A DNA stretch of 64,000 nt from Stenomitos rutilans HA7619-LM2 (lineage in GTDB: Bacteria; Cyanobacteriota; Cyanobacteriia; Leptolyngbyales; Leptolyngbyaceae). Under the pieces are notes generated by a model. That model ran no database searches, had not been told where the DNA came from, and worked only from the letters and a program-made list of their open reading frames with translations. Numbering within the stretch: position 1 is the stretch's first letter; the number at the start of each line of letters is the position of its first letter. The stretch spans positions 1-64,000 of the forward strand of contig JAHHIE010000009.1 in the NCBI GenBank assembly GCA_019358945.1, in the 5' to 3' direction. This document shows, one piece after another, positions 53,598 to 62,074 of this stretch. The position numbers and the translations under genes were made by a program.

Positions 53598-54390
53598 TCA
53601 TCATCCGTCAAGCCAGCAAAAATAGTTGGTTTGTGGCGTGACTCCACTCATTTCTCTTTACTTTGTAGCAATCCTAAATGCTTGTGGAAGCAGATCAAGG
53701 CAGCCATTCGGGTCGCTATGGAGAACGAATATCACCTGTTTTAAGCTGAAGCCGATCAATCAGGTAGGATTGCTACCACAGATTTTTCAGTTTTTGCGAT
53801 GCTGCTTGGGGAATCATTTGGTCCTGCGTCAGCCAGTGTATGGCACTGCCAGATTTTTCGTCAGAAGTTCATCGTGCCTCGCAAAAACTTGAGTTGAGCT
53901 TGCAGCCGTGAAACGTTGCAAATGCGTCAAGCCTTTGCGTAGTCAACTTGAAGGGTTACATGCTACGACGTGCACAGGTGCCTGTCAATTTTATTGGTTC
54001 AGTGACCGATGCTGTGGTAGAAACGACATTTCACTGGCTACGCAAACGCTTTCCTAATGGTTTACGACAGTTTCAGATCAAGAAGCCTCAAGATCGTCTA
54101 CCCTACTCTGCACTAAAAGTGCAGGCTAACAGAAAGAAGTCCTCTGTAGGCGTTGCCTTCCCGAAGGGTAGAGGACTGCAAGCGTCTGGCAACCCGTTTT
54201 AACGGGTTTCGCACCGTTAGCCCGGCTTTTAAGCACCGGCGGGGGAGCAACGGATTGAGCAGCCTTGCAAGACTTTTGTCAGTCAATCCGCAGTGCCTGC
54301 TAAAAACGACTGTAGGTTTCTGCTATTTCTACTTTTTGTAAAAAAGGCGATCGAAAGATTCGCAATTATATTCTCACGTTAGGAGATGGA
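53598..54390 (+). other. Long intergenic region inside the cpc3 operon, with hairpins
   Basis: 793 bp between cpcA3 and the first linker gene. A perfect stem AACCCGTT/AACGGGTT (54191-54208) and a GTCCTCT/AGAGGAC inverted pair (54140-54175) occur near its end. The latter is built on the GCGTTGCCTTCCCGAAGGGT repeat common in cyanobacteria. These structures could slow transcription or protect mRNA 3' ends and so set the ratio between subunits and linkers. No credible gene is present. Confidence 0.55.
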
Positions 54391-55209
54391 ATGATGGCAG
54401 CGCTGAGAGAAGCAAGTCGATTGGGGGTCCGTCCGTTTGCAGATACCGCTAGGGTTGAGTTGCGTTCTAGCAAAACTGATGCTGATGTCAAAGCAGTGAT
54501 CTGGGCGGCGTATCGCCAGGTGTTGGGGAATGAGCATCTGTTTGAGATCGATCGCCTTTCCAGCGCTGAATCGCTCTTGCACCAGGAGCAGATCACTGTG
54601 CGGGATTTTGTCCGGGCGATCGCTCAATCTGAGCTTTATCGACAAAAGTTTTTCTATACCAATGCTCAGGTTCGCTTCATTGAGCTGAACTATAAACACC
54701 TTTTAGGTCGTGCTCCTAACGATGAGGCAGAAATCGCTTACCACGTTGATCTCTATACATCTCAGGGATACGAGGCGGAGATTGATTCTTACCTTGATTC
54801 TCTAGAATATCAACAGAATTTTGGCGACGCGATCGTGCCCTATTACCGCGGCTTTCAGACCACAATTGGGCAAAGAACGTCTGGGTTTCCCCGCTTTTTT
54901 CAGTTATATCGAGGGTATGCCAATAGCGATCGTGCTCAAAGCAAGCCCGCAGGGCAACTAACCTGGAACTTAGCAAGGAATCTGGTGTCTCCCATTTCTC
55001 CAGCGGCGACAGGTTCCTTAACTGGGGTTTCGACCGGGCGGCAGGGGGGCAAAACCTACCGCATTCGTCTAACGCAGGCGGCTTCTGCCAACGCTCCCAC
55101 AGTTCGACAAAGCATTACTGAAATTGTTGTCCCTTTTGAGCAGTTGTCAAAGCGGTTACAACAATTACATCGCCAGGGGAAAAAGGTGATCAGCGTTGCC
55201 CTTTCGTAA
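54391..55209 (+). CDS. Phycocyanin rod linker with C-terminal CpcD domain (sulfur-free)
   Basis: 272 residues (271 from the second ATG at 54394, which fits the AGGAG distance better). The phycobilisome-linker domain is about residues 20-190 ([18 protein letters not shown].., [47 protein letters not shown]), then a CpcD-type domain (about 215-272, [38 protein letters not shown]). It sets the stacking of phycocyanin hexamers. It has no Cys and no Met beyond the start (two in MM). Corresponds to CpcH or CpcI of the Calothrix cpc3 operon; which one cannot be told from here. Confidence 0.88.
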   Translation: MMAALREASRLGVRPFADTARVELRSSKTDADVKAVIWAAYRQVLGNEHLFEIDRLSSAESLLHQEQITVRDFVRAIAQSELYRQKFFYTNAQVRFIELNYKHLLGRAPNDEAEIAYHVDLYTSQGYEAEIDSYLDSLEYQQNFGDAIVPYYRGFQTTIGQRTSGFPRFFQLYRGYANSDRAQSKPAGQLTWNLARNLVSPISPAATGSLTGVSTGRQGGKTYRIRLTQAASANAPTVRQSITEIVVPFEQLSKRLQQLHRQGKKVISVALS

Positions 55210-55348
55210 AAGTCAGTCTAATAAAAATTTGATGGGTGGGGGCATGGTTGAATTTGGGAGTGAAGCATTGCTTTGCCTGCTTCTACCACGATCGCGGACA
55301 CCAAAGCATTAACAGGTTACAAACGTTGGAGATTTGGAGAGTTTTTTG

Positions 55349-56215
55349 ATGGCTATTACCACCGCTGCATCCCGGCTTGGAACGTCTGCCTTTAGTAACG
55401 CGACCCCAATTGAACTACGGTCTAATGCCAGCCAGCCAGAGATTTACCAGGTGATTGCGGCAATCTATCGTCAGGTGTTAGGTAATGATTACATCTTGCA
55501 GGCGGAACGGCTAGTGGGGCTGGAATCGCTGCTGCTGAATCAAACCATCACTGTGCAAGAATTTGTACGGCAGTTGGCAAAAGCCGATCTGTACAAAGCC
55601 AAGTTTTTTTCAAATACATTCCATACCCGCTTCACTGAACTGAATTACAAGCATTTGCTCGGTCGTGCCCCTTACGATGAATCTGAGGTGATTGATCACC
55701 TGGATTTATACCAGGCGAAGGGATATGACGCTGACATTGATTCCTACATTGACTCGATCGAGTACCAGAGCAATTTTGGCGACAATATTGTGCCGTATTA
55801 CCGGGGTTTTGCCACTCAAACAGGGCAAAGAACTGTTGGCTTTACCCGCCTTTTCCAGCTTTATCGGGGGTACGCCAGCAGCGATCGCGCCCAGATTCCA
55901 GGACGATCAGCGCGGTTAATTGGCGAACTAGCAAAAAATAGTGCTTCAACAGTGATTGCACCTGCGGGCAGCAATAATGGCTTTGCCTATCGTGCGCCCT
56001 TGCAGGGAGAAACTCCCAACAGTACCTTTGGCGGCTCTCAGGCTTTTGGCACTGGGCGACTGTATCGGGTTGAAGTGTCTAATGTTTCTAAGCCGGGTTA
56101 TCCCAAAGTACGCCGGGTGAATCAGTCCGCTGTGATTCCTTACGAACAGCTATCCAACTACTTTCAACAGGTGCAGGGACGGGGCGGCAAAATTGCCAGC
56201 ATTACCCCTCTTTAA
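55349..56215 (+). CDS. Second phycocyanin rod linker with CpcD domain (sulfur-free)
   Basis: 288 residues from ATG 55349 ([38 protein letters not shown] upstream). Linker domain: [20 protein letters not shown].., [45 protein letters not shown]-terminal CpcD domain [36 protein letters not shown]. No Cys and no Met besides the start. Together with the other linker it would make two stacked phycocyanin hexamer disks, one tied to the rod end. The two linkers differ clearly from each other, so they are not recent duplicates. Confidence 0.88.
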   Translation: MAITTAASRLGTSAFSNATPIELRSNASQPEIYQVIAAIYRQVLGNDYILQAERLVGLESLLLNQTITVQEFVRQLAKADLYKAKFFSNTFHTRFTELNYKHLLGRAPYDESEVIDHLDLYQAKGYDADIDSYIDSIEYQSNFGDNIVPYYRGFATQTGQRTVGFTRLFQLYRGYASSDRAQIPGRSARLIGELAKNSASTVIAPAGSNNGFAYRAPLQGETPNSTFGGSQAFGTGRLYRVEVSNVSKPGYPKVRRVNQSAVIPYEQLSNYFQQVQGRGGKIASITPL

Positions 56216-56337
56216 AAATCCCTGTCGCCAGTGGTTGAATGGCGCTGATCTAAAAACGCGCTTCACCCTGGTTGGCCCTTAAATCTTCCAGAGTTGAGGA
56301 GTTGTGAAGTTCGGCTGCCCCCATTCTTAGGGCTGGA

Positions 56338-56506
56338 GGCAGGGCGGTTTCATACAAAGAATTTGCATATGCCCCCCATCTCCCCAATTCGGTGGGAAAT
56401 CTGTCTGAAGTCCCCCAATTTTGGGGATTTAAGGGGCGAAGGTGGGATTCTCACAACCTTTCAAGTTTTTCTTTTTCTACATGGAAACCACCCTGCCCTT
56501 CTTAAG
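56338..56506. mobile_element. Possible MITE between rod linker and cpcD
   Basis: GGCAGGGCGGTTTCATAC at the left resembles the complement of the right end GTTTCCATGT..., namely GGGCAGGGTGGTTTCCATG, giving imperfect inverted ends. Inside it carries AGTCCCCCAATTTTGGGGATTTAAGGGG, shared with the element at 26943-27077 (given here in pieces: AGTCCCCCAATTTTGGGG). TTCTTAGGGCTGGAGG and TTCTTAAGGCTGGAGG occur as direct repeats outside the ends (near 56324 and 56500). It lies within the operon, before cpcD. Confidence 0.55.
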
Positions 56507-56635
56507 GCTGGAGGGCAGAGCGCTATTTCAGCGCCATTCACTTTGAGATCAATCTCAGGTTGAAAGCTCAAGCCTATTGAAATAGGTTAAGCGCCGTAAC
56601 AGCTATATAACTCGTCAAATTTGCAGGATTTTATC

Positions 56636-56884
56636 ATGGTCTATCAAATTGCTGTCAATGAAAACGCCAGTTCTACTTCAGAGAATCGAAGTTTTCAGCT
56701 TGAAGTGTCGGGTTTGCATCAAAACGATAGGACTGATCAAGACAATTACGCTATTCGCTCTAGTGCCAGTGTGTTGATTAGAGTACCCTTGAGCCGCTTC
56801 AACTCTGAACTCCAGCGGATTAATCGGTTAGGTGGCAAGATTATTAGTATTCAATCACTAACATCAAGCAGCGATCGTCCTTAA
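56636..56884 (+). CDS. cpcD: Rod-capping linker CpcD (sulfur-free)
   Basis: 82 residues. MVYQIAVNENASSTSENRSFQLEVSGLHQ..., VPLSRFNSELQRINRLGGKIISIQSL is the CpcD fold that caps the far end of phycocyanin rods. No Cys and only the initiator Met, in line with the rest of the operon. ATG 56636 follows AGGA by seven bases. It is the last gene and stops 8 bp before the end of the convergent cpcF. Confidence 0.9.
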   Translation: MVYQIAVNENASSTSENRSFQLEVSGLHQNDRTDQDNYAIRSSASVLIRVPLSRFNSELQRINRLGGKIISIQSLTSSSDRP

Positions 56885-56892
56885 AGTTAGGC

Positions 56893-57714
56893 TTAAAGAC
56901 TGCCAGTCTGTGGAGAAAGTGACACTGCCAGATCTCGATAGCGACGCGGATCGCCTTCTGCCAAAACAAGTCGCTCCTGCCCTTTGCGATCGTACAGCTT
57001 CCCTAAAATCGTCTGCCAATCCTTTGCAGATAGGGGTGAGTGCTGCTCTTCAACTCCAGCCAGTTGTACCACTGTTTCTGCCTGAAGGTTCTGCTGTGCC
57101 ACCCAGACACGCGCCCGTACCGCCCAACTGTCTTCGTTGACCGCCATCTGCTCAAATTGGGACTGAATTTGCGCTTTCCACTCTGGATGGGTCGAAGGAA
57201 TGGCATGAGCCAGTGCCTGTAAGCCCACGATCGCTGAGTAACGCACCACCCACTCCTCATCCTGCTGCGCCACAAAGAGCAACGCTTCTAATGCCTCTTC
57301 CTGAGCAACTTCCAGGAGCTCGTCTGGGAACCAGTGCCACTTCATCATCCCCAATCCTCTAGCGGCTGCCCGTCGGACGCTGAGCGAAAAATCTGCCGTG
57401 GCAACCCCTAACAAGGTCACTAAGCCTCTCGGATCACCGATGCCAGCCAAGGCACGGATTGCCCAGGCTCTGGCGGTATAGTTATGAAGATCCAATTGCT
57501 CTAGCAGCGCGGGTACGGCGGGTTCTCCTAGTTGAATCAACCCATCTACCGCTGCTACTGCCGCTCCTGGATTGTTATAGCTGAGAGCAGCAATCAATGT
57601 TGGGATAGCCCCCTCAAAACGGGCTGACGCCAGGTTTTCCACCGCCTCTAACAACAGACTAGAAGAATCTGCCTTTTCTACAGCTCGAATCAGGGAGGAA
57701 AGGTGATCAGTCAT
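56893..57714 (-). CDS. cpcF: Phycocyanobilin lyase subunit CpcF
   Basis: 273 residues. HEAT repeats: [80 protein letters not shown], and the end [39 protein letters not shown]. CpcE and CpcF form the heterodimer that ligates phycocyanobilin to alpha-Cys84 (here also alpha-Cys85 of CpcA3). ATG 57714 is preferred; no strong ribosome site is visible. Separated from cpcE by a 132-bp MITE. Its end is 8 bp from the end of cpcD, tail to tail. Confidence 0.9.
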   Translation of the reverse strand: MTDHLSSLIRAVEKADSSSLLLEAVENLASARFEGAIPTLIAALSYNNPGAAVAAVDGLIQLGEPAVPALLEQLDLHNYTARAWAIRALAGIGDPRGLVTLLGVATADFSLSVRRAAARGLGMMKWHWFPDELLEVAQEEALEALLFVAQQDEEWVVRYSAIVGLQALAHAIPSTHPEWKAQIQSQFEQMAVNEDSWAVRARVWVAQQNLQAETVVQLAGVEEQHSPLSAKDWQTILGKLYDRKGQERLVLAEGDPRRYRDLAVSLSPQTGSL

Positions 57715-57808
57715 GACAGAGGAGAAGAGCAATAAGTTCTACCATCTACATTCTCGCTCTTTCTGCTGAACATTGCTGATACTTAAAAAAATAGAATTGA
57801 ATGTTTAT

Positions 57809-57940
57809 AGGACTTACGCAGTCGCCCCCTTTTCTTGTATGCCTAAAGGGCTTTAAGCTCCCAATTCTGGGGAACTTTGAGTGCTTGCTCCCCCAAATTT
57901 GGGGGCTGGGGGCTAGTTTTAGAGAATTTGCGTAAGTCCT
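57809..57940. mobile_element. 132-bp MITE between cpcE and cpcF
   Basis: Perfect 12-bp terminal inverted repeats AGGACTTACGCA / TGCGTAAGTCCT. Inside are the palindromes CTTAAGCTC..GGGGAAC and TCCCCCAAATTTGGGGGC. Same family as the element at 26943-27077. It fills the gap between cpcE (end 57974) and cpcF (start 57714), so its hairpins are transcribed in the cpcB1A1EF message. No clear target duplication. Confidence 0.82.
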
Positions 57941-57973
57941 GGTTTAAAGCCTTTTAGCTTGCAACGTCTTTTG

Positions 57974-58816
57974 CTACAACAAGTCATCCATTAAGGCCAT
58001 AACTTTAATTGCCCCGTTGGATAAATTGGGTGGTGTAGTGTGCAGGAGTTGCTTTTCCAACACTCCCTTCAGCGAAATCAGCTTAAGACTGTTCTCAGCC
58101 AGAGTCTGAGCGATCGCATCGGCAGCAGGCAAGTACCCGATCGCGCCCAGATCTGCCAGAACGGCTCGACGGAGTTGCAAGTCATCGTTGTTAAGTGCTT
58201 GTATTAAGCGATCGCCATATTGACTAGCGACCTCAGGGTTCAGCGTTAGCTGGTACATCGCGCGTGCTGCCGCATACTGTATTCGAGGCACGTCGTGATT
58301 TAAAAAGGGCAGAATGTTGGAAACCGCATCGATTGCACCCAATGTTCCTAATGCTTCCAGGATGGCATCAAAGGGCTGGGCCAGTTGGGGTGGCTCTCGG
58401 GCGGGCAGGGTTCCAGGCACCTGATTGTTGAGTAGCTCGATCAAGCGGGGAATGCAGGCCACGTCTCCTAACATCTCTAAGGACTGCGCTGCTGCTTCTC
58501 GCACGTAAAAATCAGAACATTCCAGCGCTTGGATCAGCACAGGAACCGCTCGACGATCGCCTAACTTACCCAAGGCTCTCGCTGCATTGCGTCGGAGAGG
58601 ATAGCCACCCACATCGGTGCGATCATCTTCATCGGACAAGGCTGTAATCAAAACATTAATGGCTTCTGGGGCATCGACTCGAAAGCGCCCTAACCACCAG
58701 GCAGCATACACCCGCAATCCCAGATCTTCACTCTGGAGGTTGGCGATCGCCTGTTCCACGGTCAGCGAACTATCGCTCTGTATGCTCAGCTTTTGTATGC
58801 TCGGCTCCCCATCCAT
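57974..58816 (-). CDS. cpcE: Phycocyanobilin lyase subunit CpcE
   Basis: 280 residues. A HEAT-repeat lyase: QSEDLGLRVYAAWWLGRFRVDAPEAINVLITALSDEDDRTDVGGYPLRRNAARALGKLGDRRAVPVLIQALECSDFYVREAAAQSLEMLGDVACIPRLIELL, with the CpcE-specific insertion PGTLPAREPPQLAQPFDAILEALGTLG. It is the other half of the CpcE/F lyase for the alpha Cys84 site. It follows cpcA1 across an attenuator-like hairpin. The start is ATG 58816 (or GTG two codons upstream); no ribosome site is evident. Confidence 0.92.
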   Translation of the reverse strand: MDGEPSIQKLSIQSDSSLTVEQAIANLQSEDLGLRVYAAWWLGRFRVDAPEAINVLITALSDEDDRTDVGGYPLRRNAARALGKLGDRRAVPVLIQALECSDFYVREAAAQSLEMLGDVACIPRLIELLNNQVPGTLPAREPPQLAQPFDAILEALGTLGAIDAVSNILPFLNHDVPRIQYAAARAMYQLTLNPEVASQYGDRLIQALNNDDLQLRRAVLADLGAIGYLPAADAIAQTLAENSLKLISLKGVLEKQLLHTTPPNLSNGAIKVMALMDDLL

Positions 58817-58857
58817 ACACACTAATCAGGAAAAGAAGAGTACCCGTTATCTGACTT

Positions 58858-58921
58858 AAAAAGTGCCCGGAGAAGCCTATAGCAACCAACCCTAAGCTGG
58901 CAGTTATATTCCTCTCCGGGC
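58858..58921 (-). terminator. Attenuator-type terminator between cpcA1 and cpcE
   Basis: On the minus strand GCCCGGAGA (58913-58921) pairs with TCTCCGGGC (58865-58873) across a 39-nt loop, followed by a short T run (58858-58862). It should stop most transcripts after cpcA1 and let a few proceed to cpcE/F, as known for cpc operons, where lyase is needed in much smaller amounts than phycocyanin. Confidence 0.65.
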
Positions 58922-58936
58922 AAAACCCGTCAATGA

Positions 58937-59425
58937 CTAGCTCAATGCGTTGATAGCATAATCAAGGTAGGAATTTGCTTCAACAGCAGGGTCACCACTC
59001 AAACCGTGATTTGCCTTGATGTACTTCAGCGCTTCCACATACCAACTGGGAGACAGGTCAAACGTGCGGTTGATTTCAGCGATACCACCAATCAGGTAGT
59101 CATCCAGAGGACCTGTGCCACCCACAACCAGGCAGTAAGTGACCATGCGGAGGTAGTAGCCGATGTCCCGCACGCACTTATCTTTACCCGTTTGGGTAGA
59201 GGCGTAGTTAGGACCCTGCATAGAGGTGGTGTAGGGGAACTTTTGATAAACAGCATTCGCTGCACCGCTTGCCAGGGTGGGTGCTTTCTCGCTCAGAGCT
59301 TTTGCAGCAGATAAGCCAGCCTGTGCCTGACGGAAACGACCAAAGGCAACCTGGATTTCAGTTGAGCTAAGGAAGCGGCCTTGGGAATCAGCAGCAGAAA
59401 CTGCTTCGGTCAGAGGGGTCTTCAT
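58937..59425 (-). CDS. cpcA1: Phycocyanin alpha subunit CpcA (standard)
   Basis: 162 residues. [30 protein letters not shown] is the typical head; Cys84 ([14 protein letters not shown]) binds phycocyanobilin. It keeps Met69, Met94 and Cys98, the positions altered in the sulfur-poor CpcA3. Ends in [18 protein letters not shown], a weak ribosome site, precedes ATG. Forms rods with CpcB1. The gene pair with cpcE and cpcF downstream matches the constitutive cpc1 operon of Fremyella. Confidence 0.95.
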   Translation of the reverse strand: MKTPLTEAVSAADSQGRFLSSTEIQVAFGRFRQAQAGLSAAKALSEKAPTLASGAANAVYQKFPYTTSMQGPNYASTQTGKDKCVRDIGYYLRMVTYCLVVGGTGPLDDYLIGGIAEINRTFDLSPSWYVEALKYIKANHGLSGDPAVEANSYLDYAINALS

Positions 59426-59517
59426 GGTCAGATTGTCTCCAAATAACCTTGTTTTGTAAAAGAGCGGATGGTGACTGAGCCACCAGGAGCTAATTGAAAA
59501 GCCTTAACGAGCCATTT

Positions 59518-60036
59518 TTAGCCGATTGCGGATGCAGCCTTATCGAAGTAGCTGCCCACCTCAGACAGGAGGCTAGAACAATCGCCTTTCGTGACACCAT
59601 TGGGGTCGCCCGCGATCGCCAGCGCAGCATCCTTCATTTTCTGAACGCCAACTGCCACAGAAGCACCAGGGGTTCCCAAGGCCAGATAGGTTTCTCTCAA
59701 ACCATTGAGGCAGCGATCGTCCAGGATGCTGGCGTCGCCCGCGAAGATGGCATAGGTAATGTAGCGCAAGATGATTTCCATATCACGCAAGCAGGCTGCC
59801 ATACGACGGCTGGTGTAAGCATTTCCACCCGGCGCAATTAACCCAGGCTGCTCTGCAAACAGAGAACGAGCCGCATTCGCAACAATTGCAGATGAATTGC
59901 TGGTAATCCGGTTCACAACGTCTGTGCGCTTGTTGCCATCTGCGACCATAGCGCTGAGAGCATCGATCTGAGAAGTGCTCAGGTAATCACCCCGTGCATC
60001 CGCTTGGGAAACCACTTTTGCAAATGCGTCCAACAT
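59518..60036 (-). CDS. cpcB1: Phycocyanin beta subunit CpcB (standard)
   Basis: 172 residues. Bilin cysteines Cys82 ([16 protein letters not shown]) and Cys153 ([12 protein letters not shown]); Asn72 in GGNAYTSRR is the methylation site. Met30, Met79, Met86, Met134 and Cys109 are present as in most CpcB, against CpcB3. ATG 60036 has AGGAG eight to ten bases upstream; the TTG three codons earlier is rejected. First gene of cpcB1-cpcA1-cpcE-cpcF. The promoter should lie in 60046-60454, a 409-bp gap without other genes. Confidence 0.95.
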   Translation of the reverse strand: MLDAFAKVVSQADARGDYLSTSQIDALSAMVADGNKRTDVVNRITSNSSAIVANAARSLFAEQPGLIAPGGNAYTSRRMAACLRDMEIILRYITYAIFAGDASILDDRCLNGLRETYLALGTPGASVAVGVQKMKDAALAIAGDPNGVTKGDCSSLLSEVGSYFDKAASAIG

Positions 60037-60045
60037 AAACTTCAA

Positions 60046-60454
60046 TCTCCTAGTGTGTTAGTCGAGGATGGTTGAGATCACAACCAAATTGGGTTAAACC
60101 AAAAACATGATCCACATGGATAAACTGAACCAGGCAAAGCCAGTGAATCAAGATCGATGAAATGCTTCTTGAGACTGTCCTGTCGGAAGTCCAGAGAATT
60201 TACATCTCCTAAGTGGCTTGATCGCCTCACTCATGTAGATGACTTAGCAACCTGCATTTGTACATCTATAGCCGCTTGTTCGTTTTCCAACATCTCTGTT
60301 TATACTATGCCGTTGGATCGCTATTTATTACAAATTGCAAAGGCTTGTTTCGAGGTTGAAAACCCAGCCGATTTATCTTCGTGCAGGGCATTGATAGGAT
60401 GAATCTGAACAACACCGCTCTTTGTCCCTCAAGCGCAACCTGCGATCGCGATCG
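60046..60454 (-). promoter_or_regulatory. Promoter and leader region of cpcB1
   Basis: The 409 bp between pebB and cpcB1 hold no credible gene. The part next to cpcB1 includes the ribosome site AGGAG and an AT-rich leader; two GCGATCG-like sites occur at the pebB end. The exact promoter cannot be placed by eye. Confidence 0.4.
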
Positions 60455-61204
60455 CTACCCCTTGTGAAGGAGCAGGTTGCGTTCCAGGTCAAACAAGAAG
60501 CCATGAATATACTCTTCAGTCCACTCGGCACCATAAAAGCGGGTGAACATACCGCGAGCTGGATCTTTCTCAGCCCGATAGCGCAGATAGCGCAATTGGG
60601 CTTGCTCTATCGCACTCAATGATTGCGGATCGGTGATCGGTTCTGCCTGATCAACAAAGTCTAAATAGGCATGGAGATAGTCTTTAAAGGCAGCAAACAC
60701 CTGGGTCTCCACCAGCTCAGTTTGCTGAGGACGAGTCCAGAGAAAGGCGGGGGAGAAAAAGGGGCGCGCTTCTTCAGGAAAATCTCCGCCCCAGGGCAAA
60801 GATGGCTGATAAGACTCAAAGAGGGGCAGAATCGGCTTCGTATATTTTTCCTGATACGTGGGGTCATCCCGAAACAGGGGTTGCATGTCCAGTGCAATCA
60901 GATGTCCCCCTGGCAGGGTCACGAGATCGGCACCAAAAAAGGGCAAGTCATAGTTCAGCTGAGGGAAAATGACAAAGTTTAGAACCTGGAGTGAGTTGCC
61001 TCCCTGCACATGGGCAGCGCGAATTTGCCGCAGTTTTGGGGCTTGATACCCATAGCTTGTCGTCAAGACCTCATCTTGATGTTTGCCCTTACCCACGATC
61101 GCTGCTTTTGACTCAAACCCCTCTGGAATGGGGTAGGGTTGCCAATCCAGGCGATCTTGCAGCAGGGCGATCGCGTAATCTAAAAAAGGTTGATATAAGG
61201 TCAT
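60455..61204 (-). CDS. pebB: Phycoerythrobilin:ferredoxin oxidoreductase PebB
   Basis: 249 residues. A ferredoxin-dependent bilin reductase: [104 protein letters not shown]. PebB turns 15,16-dihydrobiliverdin, made by PebA, into phycoerythrobilin. The motifs [17 protein letters not shown] and [13 protein letters not shown] are those of PebB, not PebA, PcyA or HY2. The start is 11 bp after pebA, so the pair is translated together. Confidence 0.95.
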   Translation of the reverse strand: MTLYQPFLDYAIALLQDRLDWQPYPIPEGFESKAAIVGKGKHQDEVLTTSYGYQAPKLRQIRAAHVQGGNSLQVLNFVIFPQLNYDLPFFGADLVTLPGGHLIALDMQPLFRDDPTYQEKYTKPILPLFESYQPSLPWGGDFPEEARPFFSPAFLWTRPQQTELVETQVFAAFKDYLHAYLDFVDQAEPITDPQSLSAIEQAQLRYLRYRAEKDPARGMFTRFYGAEWTEEYIHGFLFDLERNLLLHKG

Positions 61205-61215
61205 GGGGACTCAAA

Positions 61216-61947
61216 TTACGGTTTAGCGGCCGCCGCTAAGGGCACGGCATCTTCAAAGAGAAAGCCATACAAAAAGCGTTCCGACCATTCGTGTCCAAAA
61301 TAGCTGCTGAATAAGCCTGAAGCCGGATCACGGTCAGCACTGTACTGGTCATACTCCTTTTGGGCCTTCACAATTCGCTGCATATCTTCTGGTTCATTCA
61401 GGGGCGCAGCCTCGTCCAGCATCTGCCAGTATAGATTTAAATAATCTTTGAATGCCTCAAAGACTCGCGTCCTCACGGTTTCAGGATCAGTTTTGGCGAA
61501 TAATAAATACTTAGAGAAATATTGGTTCGCATCATAGAACTTCATTTCCAGATCTTGTGCCAGGTCTGGATACTGATCATGTAGCGCTTTCAAAGGATGG
61601 ATGTATTTCTTCAGATATGCATCATCCTGAAATAAGGGCTGAAAATCCATCACGATCAAGTTTTTGACCTGCCCAAATGATAGAAAATCAACCCCAAGTA
61701 ACGGTAAGTCGTAGCAATGATTGGGATAAATGACACTATTAAAAATCTGAGCACTCGCACCTGCATCAATGTAGGTGTAGCGGATTTTGCGCAGTTCAGG
61801 ACATTGATAGCACCAGCTTCTGATTGTAGCGGGGCTTCTGCCACGATCGCTCGTTTGAGCTTCTAACCCTGCTGGAATCGGGCGGCTTTGTAAAGCAAAT
61901 TGTGCCTGCAACGATTGTTCTAAATAGTCAAGGAAAGGTTGATACAT
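61216..61947 (-). CDS. pebA: 15,16-dihydrobiliverdin:ferredoxin oxidoreductase PebA
   Basis: 243 residues from ATG 61947 (a TTG three codons earlier is less likely). SWCYQCPELRKIRYTYIDAGASAQIFNSVIYPNHCYDLPLLGVDFLSFGQVKNLIVMDFQPLFQDDAYLKKYI, then YSADRDPASGLFSSYFGHEWSERFLYGFLF, are the PebA marks. It reduces biliverdin IX-alpha at C15-C16 with ferredoxin electrons. Order pebA-pebB is the usual one. The two proteins are thought to channel the intermediate. The bilin is then used on CpeA/CpeB. Confidence 0.95.
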   Translation of the reverse strand: MYQPFLDYLEQSLQAQFALQSRPIPAGLEAQTSDRGRSPATIRSWCYQCPELRKIRYTYIDAGASAQIFNSVIYPNHCYDLPLLGVDFLSFGQVKNLIVMDFQPLFQDDAYLKKYIHPLKALHDQYPDLAQDLEMKFYDANQYFSKYLLFAKTDPETVRTRVFEAFKDYLNLYWQMLDEAAPLNEPEDMQRIVKAQKEYDQYSADRDPASGLFSSYFGHEWSERFLYGFLFEDAVPLAAAAKP

Positions 61948-62074
61948 TTGGATCAAACATTAACATGCGTCATCCCTCAAAATAGGTGCTTTTGGGGTAC
62001 GCTGTCTCAAACGAGCGCCAGAAAGTAATGATCCTTAATGTGATGGCACACAACTCGACTGCATCTATAGCGTT

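Noticed and set aside
53948-54202. 84-codon frame in the cpcA3-linker gap
   Set aside because: No ribosome site or familiar sequence, and it overlaps the repeat-derived hairpins.
52459-56884. Reading the five-gene cpc operon as the red-light cpc2 operon of chromatic acclimation
   Set aside because: The gene order fits both cpc2 and cpc3, but the loss of Met and Cys is specific for the sulfur-limitation type, and no TTGCACA-N4-TTGCACA box is seen upstream.
58937-60036. Phycoerythrocyanin (PecA/PecB) for the minus-strand pair
   Set aside because: The alpha subunit has the CpcA head and LRMVTYC context, and the adjacent lyases are CpcE/CpcF, not PecE/PecF.
61216-61947. PcyA or PebS instead of PebA
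   Set aside because: The motifs DLPLLGVDFLSFG and GLFSSYFGHEWSERF and the following pebB gene specify PebA; PebS would make PebB superfluous.
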